Below are positions 15,819 through 24,976 of a stretch of DNA of 48,362 bases, piece after piece. The notes below the pieces were generated by a model, which was given only the letters and a program-made list of their open reading frames with translations, ran no database searches and was not told the origin of the DNA. This stretch comes from Xenococcaceae cyanobacterium MO_167.B27 (GTDB lineage: Bacteria; Cyanobacteriota; Cyanobacteriia; Cyanobacteriales; Xenococcaceae). The position numbers were made by a program, and so were the translations under genes. The DNA lies in NCBI GenBank assembly GCA_030065935.1, contig JASJCP010000064.1:1-48362 (forward strand). The letters are read 5' to 3'. Numbering within the stretch: the first letter of the stretch is position 1; each line of letters opens with the position of its first letter.

Positions 15819-18800
15819 CTACTGTAATAACTCTGCTAATTTATCTAATAATTTCTGTTCATTATAAGGTTTAGAAAAATAGGCGGAAGCTCCCAAATTC
15901 ATCGCTAACTTTCGATGTTTTGCATTACTACGGGAAGTTAAAATAGCTATGGGTAGATTGGCAAATTCTGGTCGATCTTTTATCTCTTCAAGAACACCAT
16001 AACCATCCAATCGAGGCATTTCAATATCGCAAATCACAGCTTGTACTGAGAGTCCAGCAAGCAATTTATCTACAGCTTCTCGTCCATCTTTTGCTTGTTC
16101 TACTCGATAACCAGCTTTTTCTAGAGTTAAACTTAGATAGCGACGTACATTAATTGAATCATCTACTATGAGAATAGTTTTTGTTGTCGATAGATTCTTG
16201 GTTTCTGTAAAATTGTCACTAAATTGATAGTTAGTCAATTGATTTTTTAAGCATTCTTCTATTAACAGAATCGGCTCGAATAGAGGAAGGACTTTTCCAT
16301 CACCAAAGATCATGGAGCCAATAACTCCTGGCGGTAAAGGAATCAGACTATCAATGGGTCTAATAGTAGATTCTTGCTCATTCCAAAAACGACTAATTTT
16401 TAGTGCTGCAAAAAATGTTTCATCTCCTACCACTAAAGCCATACTTCGATCTATGACAGGATTACCAATTAAATTAATACTGTTATGGGGACGGCGATAA
16501 ACTAAAGTTTTTTCTATTTCTACTAGAGGAATTTCTTTGCCTTTCCAATTGATATATTTAGCTTGTTCTGAAGTTTGTATTTGTTCTGATTCTAACAATA
16601 AAAGCTCTCGAATACTATTAGCAGGAATAGCAAAAATCATACCAGCTTCTTCGATGATTGCTACTCTTAAAATGGATAAACTAAAAGGAATTCTGATGGT
16701 GAATGTTGTGCCTTTTCCTGACTCTGTGGCTACCCGAACATCACCACTAATTTCTTGGAGATTGGTGCGAACTACATCCATCCCCACTCCTCTCCCAGAA
16801 AGTTCTGTTACCTGTTGTGCTGTACTAAATCCAGGTTCAAAGATAAAATCGAGTAATTCTACTTCTGGTATTTGGGCAATTTCCGACTGAGGAATACCCA
16901 TTTGGAAAATGCGATCGCGTATTTTATCAATAGAGATACCTCTACCATCATCTTTAATAGTAATAATGGTATAAGTACCTTGGTTGCGTGCTTGTATGGT
17001 AATTGTTCCTGATGGGGTTTTCCCCGCAGCAATTCGGGTTTGGGGTTCTTCTATTCCGTGGTCGAAAGCATTACGTAATAAATGTATTAAAGGGTCGCTC
17101 AGAGCTTCTATAATGCCTCGGTCTAGGAGGGTGTTTTCTCCGATTATTTTGAGGTTAACTTGTTTATTAAACTGGAGACTCAGATCGCGGATTACTCTAG
17201 GAAAACGTTTGACTACTTCTGCAAAAGATAACATCTGAGTACGAGTAACGTTACCTTGCATGGATTTGGTTGTGTAGTTCAGGTTACGAACTGCTTGGGT
17301 AATTTCTTGTAGTCCTAGTTCTAGATCTGTTGTGACTTCTTGCAGTTGAACAATGGTTTCTATTTGTTCTTGACATATTAGATGAATGTCACTGTAGCGA
17401 TCCATTTCTAGGGTATCAAAGCGGGTGTAGTTATTTACGGGAGTAACTGAATTTTTTGGGGGTGATTCTTTCTGAGGCAAAAATCCTTCTATAGAAGCAT
17501 GGTCATACCATTGTTTTAATTGAGTGTTGGAACCTTCCATCTGAATCATTCGCTCATTCATCAAGGCAATGATGTTTTGAAATTGTTTTAATCTTAGATT
17601 GATAGCGTTGCGGTCTAAAATTAATTGTTCAAAAAGATTATTAAATTGTTTGAGTTGTGCAGCAGAAACTCTTACCATCTTGCCTACAGATGGGTTTTTA
17701 GCTGGGAGTAAGGGGGGGGAAGACTCGTATCTTTGAATTATGGCTTGTGTTTCTTCAGAAATATCTACAGCTTCAACAGCGGGCTGTAGCCCAGCGAGTT
17801 CTAAGTTATCTTCATCATTGAGATTCAAGCTAGTTGGCTCTTGAGGGAGAGACTCTTCTACCACCTCTTCCAAATCTTGCTGTAACTGTTGTTCTCTTTG
17901 TGCTGCTTCAAAAGCTGACTGTAGCCCACCGAGTTTTAAGCTCTTTTCATCATTGAGATTCAAGCTAGTTGGCTCTTGAGGGAGAGACTCTTCTACCACC
18001 TCTTCCAAATCTTGCTGTAACTGTTGTTCTCTTTGTGCTGCTTCAAAAGCCGACTGTAGCCCACCGAGTTTTAAGTTATGTTCTTCAAAAACTTCAGTAT
18101 TACTGATGCTGTTAACTGAATTGGATTCTTGCAGACAAGAGGGTAATTTCTCAATGCTTCCTCGTAAAACTAAAGCGTGCGATCGCCTCCAAGCTTTTAA
18201 AGCTTGCTTTGCCAAAGGCGGAATTTCTGGTAGAGATTGGTTTACTGCTTGTTGTTGGATAGATTTACAGAGTTGACAAAAAGGGTCAATATTTGCCATA
18301 TTACCCAAGGCAATTAATTCTTGGGCTGTGATGACTAATTCTTGAGCTAGTTCCTGTTCCTTGCTGCTTAATTCTGGTAATTGAGCTTCAAAGCGTTCTA
18401 AAACCTCCTCGACTCCTTCTTCAAAGATGAGTAAAGCAGGATCTACATCTTCATCTTCTGCCATTAAAGCATCTTCGTCTTCAGCTTCTAAATCTCCTAG
18501 ATGTTGTCGTAACTGCTCAAAAATTGGTTGGGTGTGATCGCTAATATCGGACTCTGTAACTGTTATTCCTTGGCGAGATTGCTCGCTGATGTGTCGTAAG
18601 CAATCAATACTTTGTAGTAACAGGGTTTCTACTTCTGTCGTTATTTTATTGGCAGTATAGCGAACCCGCAAAATTTTCAAGAAATCTTCTAAACGATGAG
18701 CCACTTGACTTAACATCTTGAAGCCCATCATCGCAGCACCCCCTTTAATGGAGTGAGCAGAGCGCAAGACTAAGTCTATTTGTTGGGGGTTTATCTCAGT

Positions 18801-18893
18801 TTCGGCTAATCCTAAAAGATTAGACTCCATGCAATCAAAATATTCTTCAACCTCATCCAGAAAATTAAGGCGAATTTGTTGTTCTGTATTCAT
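15819..18893 (-). CDS. Hybrid CheA-type histidine kinase with receiver domain
   Basis: A 1024-residue kinase of taxis or type IV pilus signalling. In order: an Hpt domain with the phosphorylated His at about residue 47 (LRSAHSIKGGAAMMG); an acidic, repetitive linker (about 150-400); a dimerisation helix region (about 420-580); an ATPase domain with LIHLLRNAFDHGIEEP, DDGRGI and GRGVGMDVVRTNL; a CheW-like domain; and a C-terminal receiver (TILIVDDSINVRRYL, phospho-acceptor in ICDIEMPRLDGYG). The same architecture occurs in PixL- and PilL-type proteins of Synechocystis. It is the last gene of the operon PatA-like, cheY, cheW, MCP, cheA. The linker contains a perfect 45-residue duplication (see repeat at 17812). 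Confidence 0.93.
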   Translation of the reverse strand: MNTEQQIRLNFLDEVEEYFDCMESNLLGLAETEINPQQIDLVLRSAHSIKGGAAMMGFKMLSQVAHRLEDFLKILRVRYTANKITTEVETLLLQSIDCLRHISEQSRQGITVTESDISDHTQPIFEQLRQHLGDLEAEDEDALMAEDEDVDPALLIFEEGVEEVLERFEAQLPELSSKEQELAQELVITAQELIALGNMANIDPFCQLCKSIQQQAVNQSLPEIPPLAKQALKAWRRSHALVLRGSIEKLPSCLQESNSVNSISNTEVFEEHNLKLGGLQSAFEAAQREQQLQQDLEEVVEESLPQEPTSLNLNDEKSLKLGGLQSAFEAAQREQQLQQDLEEVVEESLPQEPTSLNLNDEDNLELAGLQPAVEAVDISEETQAIIQRYESSPPLLPAKNPSVGKMVRVSAAQLKQFNNLFEQLILDRNAINLRLKQFQNIIALMNERMIQMEGSNTQLKQWYDHASIEGFLPQKESPPKNSVTPVNNYTRFDTLEMDRYSDIHLICQEQIETIVQLQEVTTDLELGLQEITQAVRNLNYTTKSMQGNVTRTQMLSFAEVVKRFPRVIRDLSLQFNKQVNLKIIGENTLLDRGIIEALSDPLIHLLRNAFDHGIEEPQTRIAAGKTPSGTITIQARNQGTYTIITIKDDGRGISIDKIRDRIFQMGIPQSEIAQIPEVELLDFIFEPGFSTAQQVTELSGRGVGMDVVRTNLQEISGDVRVATESGKGTTFTIRIPFSLSILRVAIIEEAGMIFAIPANSIRELLLLESEQIQTSEQAKYINWKGKEIPLVEIEKTLVYRRPHNSINLIGNPVIDRSMALVVGDETFFAALKISRFWNEQESTIRPIDSLIPLPPGVIGSMIFGDGKVLPLFEPILLIEECLKNQLTNYQFSDNFTETKNLSTTKTILIVDDSINVRRYLSLTLEKAGYRVEQAKDGREAVDKLLAGLSVQAVICDIEMPRLDGYGVLEEIKDRPEFANLPIAILTSRSNAKHRKLAMNLGASAYFSKPYNEQKLLDKLAELLQ
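17812..18075. repeat. 135-bp in-frame tandem duplication inside cheA
   Basis: Bases 17812-17940 are repeated at 17947-18075 with a 135-base period and about one difference (gctgac versus gccgac). The unit encodes 45 residues including LGGLQSAFEAAQREQQLQQD and LEEVVEESLPQEPTSLNL. Near-identity at silent sites shows that it is very recent. It lengthens the flexible linker after the Hpt domain, and a diverged third start (LELAGLQPAVEA) follows. Confidence 0.92.
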
Positions 18894-18974
18894 GTTGCTC
18901 GCAGTTCGGAAGTTCCTCGGTTAAACCTATGGCTAGAATGATGAATAATCAGTAGTAATAATTCATAATCCTGC

Positions 18975-21392
18975 TTAGTCGTTGGTTACTTTAAACTTAG
19001 CTACCGCAGATTCTAGCTTTTTGGCTACTTGAGCAGTTTCAAGAATTGATTGTGCTACTTCTCTTGAAGACATAGATGTAGTTTCGGATAATTGAGCAAT
19101 TGTTTGCATTAAGTAAGTTACATTTTGGGAAGTATTTGCCTGAGATACTGTGGTTTGGGAAATAGAACCCATTAATTGGTTAATTTCTTGGTATTTTTCC
19201 AGTACCAGCCCTAAACTTTGTTTAGTATATTCCACTAGGCGTGTAGATTCTACCACCTGGGTTATACCTGATTCCATTGCTTGGCTTACTTCCAGAGTTT
19301 CCCCTTGAATTGTTGACACAATGTTGGCAATTTCTTTGGTTGCTGCTGCGGATTGTTCTGCTAATGCACCTACTTGTTCTGCGACGATGGTAAATCCTTC
19401 TCCGTATTCTCCTGCACGCCCCGCCTCAACAGTAGCATTAATAGCTAATACGTTAGTTTTGAGGGCAATTTCTTCGATAAAAGAGACTACTTGCGAGATT
19501 TTCTGAGAAGATTCTCCTAAACGCTTCATTTTCTTGGCTGTTTCCCCTATAGTCTTCCGCAGATCAATAATACTCTCTACTGTTAAATCCATATTGTTAG
19601 TACTATTAAAAATCAGATTATGGGTATCATCAGCAATCTTTTCTGCTTGACCAGCATTTTTTGCCACTGCTTGAATCGACTCAGACATTTCCTCCACAAA
19701 CACCAACATATTGCGAGTTTCTTCCGCTTCAGAAATAGCTTGCTCTGCTAATGAGAGAATTGCGGATTGATTTTGCTGTAAGGAATAAGCTACTTGGCTA
19801 GTTGAGTTTTTCGCTTCAATAGCAATGTATTGTAGGCTATCAATAATGGCGTTAAATAAGTCCGCCACCGTACTAAGTTCTAAGGAATTCAAGTTAGCTC
19901 TGACTGTTAAATTTCCTTCTGTGGCATCGGAAACTTCATCTATCAGGGTGTAAATAGCTTTTTCTAGCTCTTCTTTTTCTTGCCGTTGTTCCTCAGTTAA
20001 TGCTTGTTGCTTTCCCAGAGATTCTTTAATCTGATTAACCAGATTATTAAAGTTATTAGCTAAGATTTTAGTTTCTAATGTACCGTCTATATTCGCTGCA
20101 ACATCTAAATTTCCCCTTGCTGCTTCCTGAGTTACAACGGATAAATCAGCTATAGGCTTAGTGATTTGCTTCGACATAACAAGAATTACACCTGAAGCAA
20201 CAACACTAAGGACAATTGTTGTAACAGCAAATATTCTTAGCAAATCTCTTCCTGAGTTAAATATTGCTCCATAATCTATGATGTTGATTGATACCAAGTC
20301 AGTCTTGGGAACAGTAGAGAGACTATAAATTTTATTTTGATATTTAAATAAGGCGATAACGCTTTTGTGAGATATGATTCGTACTGGCTTAATAGTTATA
20401 TTAGAAAACTCTGATTCCTGGGCGATTCTTTGTTTAGCTGCGTCTAAACTCAGAGAATTTTCTGCAACTTCAACTATAATTTCAGCCACATTTTTAATAG
20501 GATCACCACCAATTACCTCCATAGTGATTTTTCCTTGGTCGGTTATGACCCGAGCTTCATCATTTATGTGGTTGATGCTAATAAACAGACGACCATTTCG
20601 GGAGTTAATCACTTGAAAATAAGAGAATTCCGTGGCAGTACCGTGGGGGTAGGTAGCACTAACAAGCTCAGAAACCAATGTGGTCATCGGCATACCAGCT
20701 TTGATTACTCCCAGAAAGGCATCAGTTTGGGGGTCTTTTACTGCTTGGGATAAAGCGATTATATTAGCATTCGCCGAATCATCAAACTCAGCTTCACCAA
20801 TATCTATTCCTTCTTTTCTACTACCTTGCCACCAATCTTCGTCGCTCTGGACAAAATCAGTGGTGGGGTTGCTAAGGGCAACATTAAAGCCGTTGCGCTC
20901 AGTGGCAAAGATTTCAGCAAACTGACCAGATTGAACTATTCGTTGTAGATATTGATTAAGGGTGTTATCGATTATTAATGATTTGCTGCGAGCAAACTTT
21001 TTTTCTAGCTCCGGTATGGGTTGTTTAGTTAATTGTTGTGCCTCAGCCTCTTTGATTCCCGCTTTCATTGCTTGAATCATCTCAGGATTAACCGCAACCA
21101 AATTGATCACTTTAAAAGAGTCTCGAATAAAAGTATTAATTGTTTTGCTTCCCAGAAAACTATGAGTTTCTATTCTCTCTAAAACTTTACTTTTGGCTCG
21201 ACGTGAGGTGAGGTTATATCCGATAGAACTAGCTATTATCAGTGGAACTAACACTGCTGGTACAATTGAAAATAGCAAGCTACGACGCAGAGACCAAGTC
21301 CCCGCAAATTTGTCAGCTACATATTTAATGGGTTCTGTTGGTTCTAATTCTAATTTGGTCAATTTTGCTTGAGTCTTCATAGGGATAGGCAA
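18975..21392 (-). CDS. Methyl-accepting chemotaxis protein with Cache-like sensor
   Basis: An 805-residue receptor. A cytoplasmic N-terminus of about 35 residues is followed by a membrane segment (SIVPAVLVPLIIASSIGYNL), then an extracytoplasmic domain of about 330 residues that resembles a Cache sensor (LSQAVKDPQTDAFLGVIKAG). A second membrane segment is at about 395-415 (IFAVTTIVLSVVASGVILVM), followed by a HAMP domain (ITKPIADLSVVTQEAARGNL) and a second HAMP-like stretch. The signalling hairpin tip reads EIALKTNVLAINATVEAGRA, slightly altered from the E. coli consensus. It passes ligand binding to CheW/CheA. The GAF photosensor domains of PixJ are absent, so a chemical ligand or pilus-related signal is more likely than light. 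Confidence 0.92.
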   Translation of the reverse strand: MPIPMKTQAKLTKLELEPTEPIKYVADKFAGTWSLRRSLLFSIVPAVLVPLIIASSIGYNLTSRRAKSKVLERIETHSFLGSKTINTFIRDSFKVINLVAVNPEMIQAMKAGIKEAEAQQLTKQPIPELEKKFARSKSLIIDNTLNQYLQRIVQSGQFAEIFATERNGFNVALSNPTTDFVQSDEDWWQGSRKEGIDIGEAEFDDSANANIIALSQAVKDPQTDAFLGVIKAGMPMTTLVSELVSATYPHGTATEFSYFQVINSRNGRLFISINHINDEARVITDQGKITMEVIGGDPIKNVAEIIVEVAENSLSLDAAKQRIAQESEFSNITIKPVRIISHKSVIALFKYQNKIYSLSTVPKTDLVSINIIDYGAIFNSGRDLLRIFAVTTIVLSVVASGVILVMSKQITKPIADLSVVTQEAARGNLDVAANIDGTLETKILANNFNNLVNQIKESLGKQQALTEEQRQEKEELEKAIYTLIDEVSDATEGNLTVRANLNSLELSTVADLFNAIIDSLQYIAIEAKNSTSQVAYSLQQNQSAILSLAEQAISEAEETRNMLVFVEEMSESIQAVAKNAGQAEKIADDTHNLIFNSTNNMDLTVESIIDLRKTIGETAKKMKRLGESSQKISQVVSFIEEIALKTNVLAINATVEAGRAGEYGEGFTIVAEQVGALAEQSAAATKEIANIVSTIQGETLEVSQAMESGITQVVESTRLVEYTKQSLGLVLEKYQEINQLMGSISQTTVSQANTSQNVTYLMQTIAQLSETTSMSSREVAQSILETAQVAKKLESAVAKFKVTND

Positions 21393-21619
21393 TTATAGTT
21401 TTATATTTTTATAGTTTTATTTATATCTGTCTGTTTGAGGAGAAATTCTACCATGGCTCTTAACTTCAGTTAAATAGATTCTGTTAGAAATTAACAATTA
21501 TAGATTTAGTGAAATATTATCAAGCTCGTCGGTTGTGCTTTACTTCCACTGCTATACTTTTGAGAAACGGTATTATTCAGTATTTTTTTACTAATTAAAA
21601 CAACTCAGTTTCAAGATAG

Positions 21620-22204
21620 TTAGTTATTAATGGTGGTTAAAGCTGCAAGGGGCAGGGTTAAACCATCTAATACGGGAATAATGGTTTCCTCTTCTTGCAC
21701 CGCACCATAAAGATAAGGTGCTATGCTATAAGGAAAATTCTCGAAAAAGGACTTAATTTGTGTTTTTGGTAAACGCACAATCCCTTGGATACTAGTAACG
21801 GCTAATCCCATATAAATTGGTTGTACCGAAGCAGTTTGTAAGACAATAATTTGATATTGTCGACACGAAATTACTCCCGAAGGTAAGCTTAGTAATTGAG
21901 CTAAGTCAAAAACACAAAACACACGATTTCGAGAAGTCATCATGCCAATAACGGATTGTGGCATATTGGGTAAAGGAGTTATTTTATCTGCTTCAACCAC
22001 TAATGACTCTTCCACCTGCTTCATTGACAATAAAGCTTTAATCTCTGATGTCAGTTGAAATCGGATATAAGCATCCCCTGGAGCTAGGTTAGCTTTAAAT
22101 AACTCCTGTAAACTAGCTTGAATTCTTGAAGCTGGACTCGATATTGCCATTCTTTGTTTATTTAAGTCATTAAATAGAGTATATAGATCATCGGCAATCA
22201 ACAT
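21620..22204 (-). CDS. CheW-like adaptor protein
   Basis: A 194-residue CheW-domain protein that couples the MCP to CheA. The N-terminal 30 residues are an extension, and the domain itself runs from about LAPGDAYIRFQLTSEIKALL to the end. Blocks include TPLPNMPQSVIGMMTSRNRV followed by FCVFDLAQLL and LAVTSIQGIVRLPKTQI. It is comparable with PixI/PilI. It sits between cheY (49 bp upstream) and the MCP gene (227 bp downstream) in the taxis operon. Confidence 0.88.
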   Translation of the reverse strand: MLIADDLYTLFNDLNKQRMAISSPASRIQASLQELFKANLAPGDAYIRFQLTSEIKALLSMKQVEESLVVEADKITPLPNMPQSVIGMMTSRNRVFCVFDLAQLLSLPSGVISCRQYQIIVLQTASVQPIYMGLAVTSIQGIVRLPKTQIKSFFENFPYSIAPYLYGAVQEEETIIPVLDGLTLPLAALTTINN

Positions 22205-22253
22205 TAAGAAATAGGCTACAAAAAATCAGTTGGATTATTTTTTTCCCTACTCC

Positions 22254-22616
22254 TTACTTCATGGCATCTTTTAACGCCCTGACTAATTCTTCTTGAGTAC
22301 AAGGTTTAGTCACATAAACCTTAACACCTTGTTTTTTTGCCCACATACGATCCACAGCTCTATTTTTAACGGTACAAGCAATTATCGGGATCTGTGCTGT
22401 TTCAGGATTCCTTTTCAGCTTACGACAAATATCTAACCCCCCCATCTTGGGCATCATCCAATCAGTAACAATGGCATCAGGTTTGGTGTCTCGAATTTTG
22501 GCGATCGCCTCTTCGCCATTTTTTGCCGTAATAATGTCATAACCAGCATTGGTTAAATAGTTGGCTATCAAATCTAATTCAGATTGTAAATCGTCAACAA
22601 CTAATATGGTTTTCAT
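22254..22616 (-). CDS. CheY-like response regulator (PixH/PilH type)
   Basis: A single-domain receiver of 120 residues. The acidic pocket is D8-D9 (ILVVDDLQSE), the phospho-acceptor D52 (IVTDWMMPKMGG) and the lysine in YVTKPCTQEEL near residue 104. No output domain follows, so it acts through protein contact, probably with the pilus motor as in other cyanobacterial taxis operons. The start is supported by family length. It is second in the operon order, 505 bp downstream of the PatA-like regulator. Confidence 0.92.
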   Translation of the reverse strand: MKTILVVDDLQSELDLIANYLTNAGYDIITAKNGEEAIAKIRDTKPDAIVTDWMMPKMGGLDICRKLKRNPETAQIPIIACTVKNRAVDRMWAKKQGVKVYVTKPCTQEELVRALKDAMK

Positions 22617-23121
22617 GATTGTTATTAGCTACTTAATATTGGATTGTTAAAAACTCTTTTGATAGCTATTGGCTTTTTGGGTTTAATTTGCCTGATAATT
22701 TTAACAGCTAATATCTAACAAATTCTTTAAACTATAATAATTGATTTCATAAAAAATATTAGATCTTTTCCAGCCACTCTCATCAAACTTCCTTTAAATG
22801 AGGCAATTATGCAAGAACTGCCGGAATAGAGATAGATTTTGATTTCCTAAGTACCTAAGCAGAATTATTTGTGTGTTCCTTATTGCCTAGTTTCCCAAAC
22901 CTCCTACTCCCTAGTCTCTACTGCCTCTCTTGGTGTGCTACAAGCGTGCGGATTAAAAATTCCGCAGGGGTGGATAGGGGGGACTTTTCGGGTTTGATGT
23001 TTTGCTTCCCACAGTTGATTGTAGTTTGTTCAAGTCCCCCCATCCCCGCGCACCGCTATCTCAACTATCCCTCTTAATCACTGCATAACCACTTATTTAT
23101 TTTGTCCCATGGGTGGATTCA
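22617..23121. other. 505-bp gap inside taxis operon with long inverted repeat
   Basis: No gene is recognisable. An imperfect inverted repeat joins about 22971-22986 (ggataggggggactt) with 23031-23046 (aagtccccccatcccc) around a 45-base loop. It could reduce read-through from the PatA-like gene into cheY. The AT-rich stretch nearer cheY (22640-22780) is a likely site for a separate cheY promoter. Both roles are inference. Confidence 0.4.
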
Positions 23122-24381
23122 TTAGTGAAGATGCTTTTCCACTATTTCCATCAATCTTTGTTTGGTAAAAGGTTTAGTCAAATAGTCTGTAGCTCCAGCT
23201 AGTTTAGCTCTAGCTTTATCAATTAATCCCGTATTCCCTGTCACCATGATAATTGGAGTCTGTTGAGAATCTTTACTCCCTCTTAATAGCCCACATAACT
23301 TATAGCCGTTAATTCTAGGCATGGTAATATCTAGCAAGATTAGATCCGGCTTGAGCCGAAAAATCATAGACACAGATTTTACAGGGTCATCTACCACTGT
23401 AACTTCAAACTTTTCTTGATTAAGAAAACGTTGAATTTCTTTTAATATAGTGGGGCTGTCATCAATACATAATATTTTCCAAGTTTTAACCTCAGAAACT
23501 TTAGGTTTTTGGATTGGAGTAGCTGAGGTAATTTCAGATGAGTGGGGAACTATTGTTCGGAGTCGAGGAATGCTAGGTAATTGATCTAAAGGTGGTTGAG
23601 CATTACGTAAATAGATTATCTTGTTGTCTATATATGGGGATAAAATTTGTGCTACCTGAAGCTCATCTTTTTGTAGCAATAGTGATAGTTGACGAATGCT
23701 AGTACGTCCCCTTATTACCTGGGATAACTCTTTGAGGGTTTTCTGATTTAATGAACCAGAGGCGGGAAGGGGTTTTTGTTCCCAACCAGAAGTAAAATAA
23801 GGGCGTTGATGGACAGAAAGTAATTCAACACTACAATTTTGCCATTGTTTAAGTCTAGATTGTTCTACAATCAAACACTCTGATAGGTTTAGGAGTAGAG
23901 GGAAGCCCAATTTTTGTTTAATCCAAGGGGGAATTGGCTCTTGAGTATACCATGAGGAAATACCTCTATTGAGCCAAAGACAAGACTGTAGTGCATCTTT
24001 AGTTATATACTCAATAATTTTTAAGCCTTGAGATTTATTAATCTGACTCTCTGCTAGTAGCCAACAGATAATTTTACTGTAAAGATTTTCATTAGAAGGT
24101 GCTTCTTGTAAATAGGATTGTATTTTTAAATAAGATGGTGGTAAGTGTTTTAAGGATGCCAAGGCTTGTTTAAAGCCAAGATAGTGTAAATAATATTTAA
24201 GCTGTTCTAACAACTGGGCAGAACAGCACACATATTGTAAATTTCCTTGTTGTAAATAAATTTTCCAAGAAACTAATCCTTCATCGAGTTCAAGACAACC
24301 AGAACTTTGAGTGTTTGCTAGTCGAGACAATAACCCTATAGGATTAAGCTTGATGGTTGTTGTCATAATAATAAGAACCAA
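23122..24381 (-). CDS. PatA/PixG-like response regulator
   Basis: A 419-residue protein. The N-terminal domain (about 10-80, with LNPIGLLSRLANTQSSGCLE and IYLQQGNLQYVCCSAQLLEQ) resembles the PATAN/DUF4388 module. A helical middle (about 90-270) includes VIRGRTSIRQLSLLLQKDEL. A linker is followed by a C-terminal receiver (KILCIDDSPTILKEIQRFL, phospho-acceptor in LILLDITMPRINGY, lysine in YLTKPFTKQRLM). PatA in Anabaena affects heterocyst pattern, and PixG/PilG in Synechocystis controls phototaxis. The operon context favours the taxis role. The true start may be the ATG at codon 6. It is the first gene of the operon. Confidence 0.85.
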   Translation of the reverse strand: MVLIIMTTTIKLNPIGLLSRLANTQSSGCLELDEGLVSWKIYLQQGNLQYVCCSAQLLEQLKYYLHYLGFKQALASLKHLPPSYLKIQSYLQEAPSNENLYSKIICWLLAESQINKSQGLKIIEYITKDALQSCLWLNRGISSWYTQEPIPPWIKQKLGFPLLLNLSECLIVEQSRLKQWQNCSVELLSVHQRPYFTSGWEQKPLPASGSLNQKTLKELSQVIRGRTSIRQLSLLLQKDELQVAQILSPYIDNKIIYLRNAQPPLDQLPSIPRLRTIVPHSSEITSATPIQKPKVSEVKTWKILCIDDSPTILKEIQRFLNQEKFEVTVVDDPVKSVSMIFRLKPDLILLDITMPRINGYKLCGLLRGSKDSQQTPIIMVTGNTGLIDKARAKLAGATDYLTKPFTKQRLMEIVEKHLH

Positions 24382-24976
24382 CTTACCAAGATCATAGTTG
24401 GTTAAATAAATTGATATATACGAATTTTCACGACTTTATTATAACTTGTTATAAATTTGGTTAGCTCTATTTGTTGATACAAGAGAGACTGGGAAGAGAA
24501 ATTAATTTCAAATTCAGAACATTATTCATTATAATTAAATGTTAAAAATAAATGTTAAAAACATACACCTGAAATGGGTAGTAGAGGGGAAAAAAGTTTA
24601 ATACTGTTGTCATTAAATTTACTACAGATGATTGATACACGGGACGCGGGTAAACCAGACGGGTCGAAATATATTTAGCCGTTATTTTTGAAATTGGTGT
24701 AACTAAGTATTTCGACTTTATTAAACATTAAATGGTGAAGGTAGGGTGAACGGGTGTGGGGTGTAGGGGCGGAAGGAGACTTCACAACAAAGCCGATCTG
24801 TTTTAGGTTCAATATCTAGATATATTAAGTCTCCTCCCGGGGGGTGTGGGGAAAAGAAAAAATTGTGTTTCTAGTTTATTTTAAGTTTAATTAGGTTGAC
24901 TTACTTATTACTGTAAGGGAAATTCATGAATCTCCCCTACAAGTATTTTAACTAACCTGGTTCAGCGGATTTGGTT
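24382..24976. other. 595-bp gene-free stretch
   Basis: No coding region is recognisable. It holds the probable promoter of the taxis operon near 24382-24500 (very AT-rich), a 9-bp inverted repeat (gtcgaaata at 24663-24671, tatttcgac at 24708-24716) and the 100-bp repeat element at 24752-24851. Confidence 0.5.
24752..24851 (+). repeat. 100-bp MITE-like element, copy 1
   Basis: The element starts and ends with the same 10 bases (gggtgtgggg at 24752-24761 and 24842-24851). Inside these are subterminal inverted repeats (ggaaggagactt near 24771, aagtctcctcc near 24828) and a central palindrome around tatctagata. A second copy in opposite orientation lies at 28231-28330 and differs at only two positions. 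It has no coding capacity. It resembles a miniature inverted-repeat element, with the 10-base repeats as possible target duplications. Confidence 0.75.

Noticed and set aside
16537-16890. 117-codon plus-strand frame in cheA
   Set aside because: Antisense shadow of the CheW-like and ATPase domains.
22871-23077. 68-codon plus-strand frame in the taxis-operon gap
   Set aside because: Spans the inverted repeat, has no ribosome-binding site and no recognisable domain.
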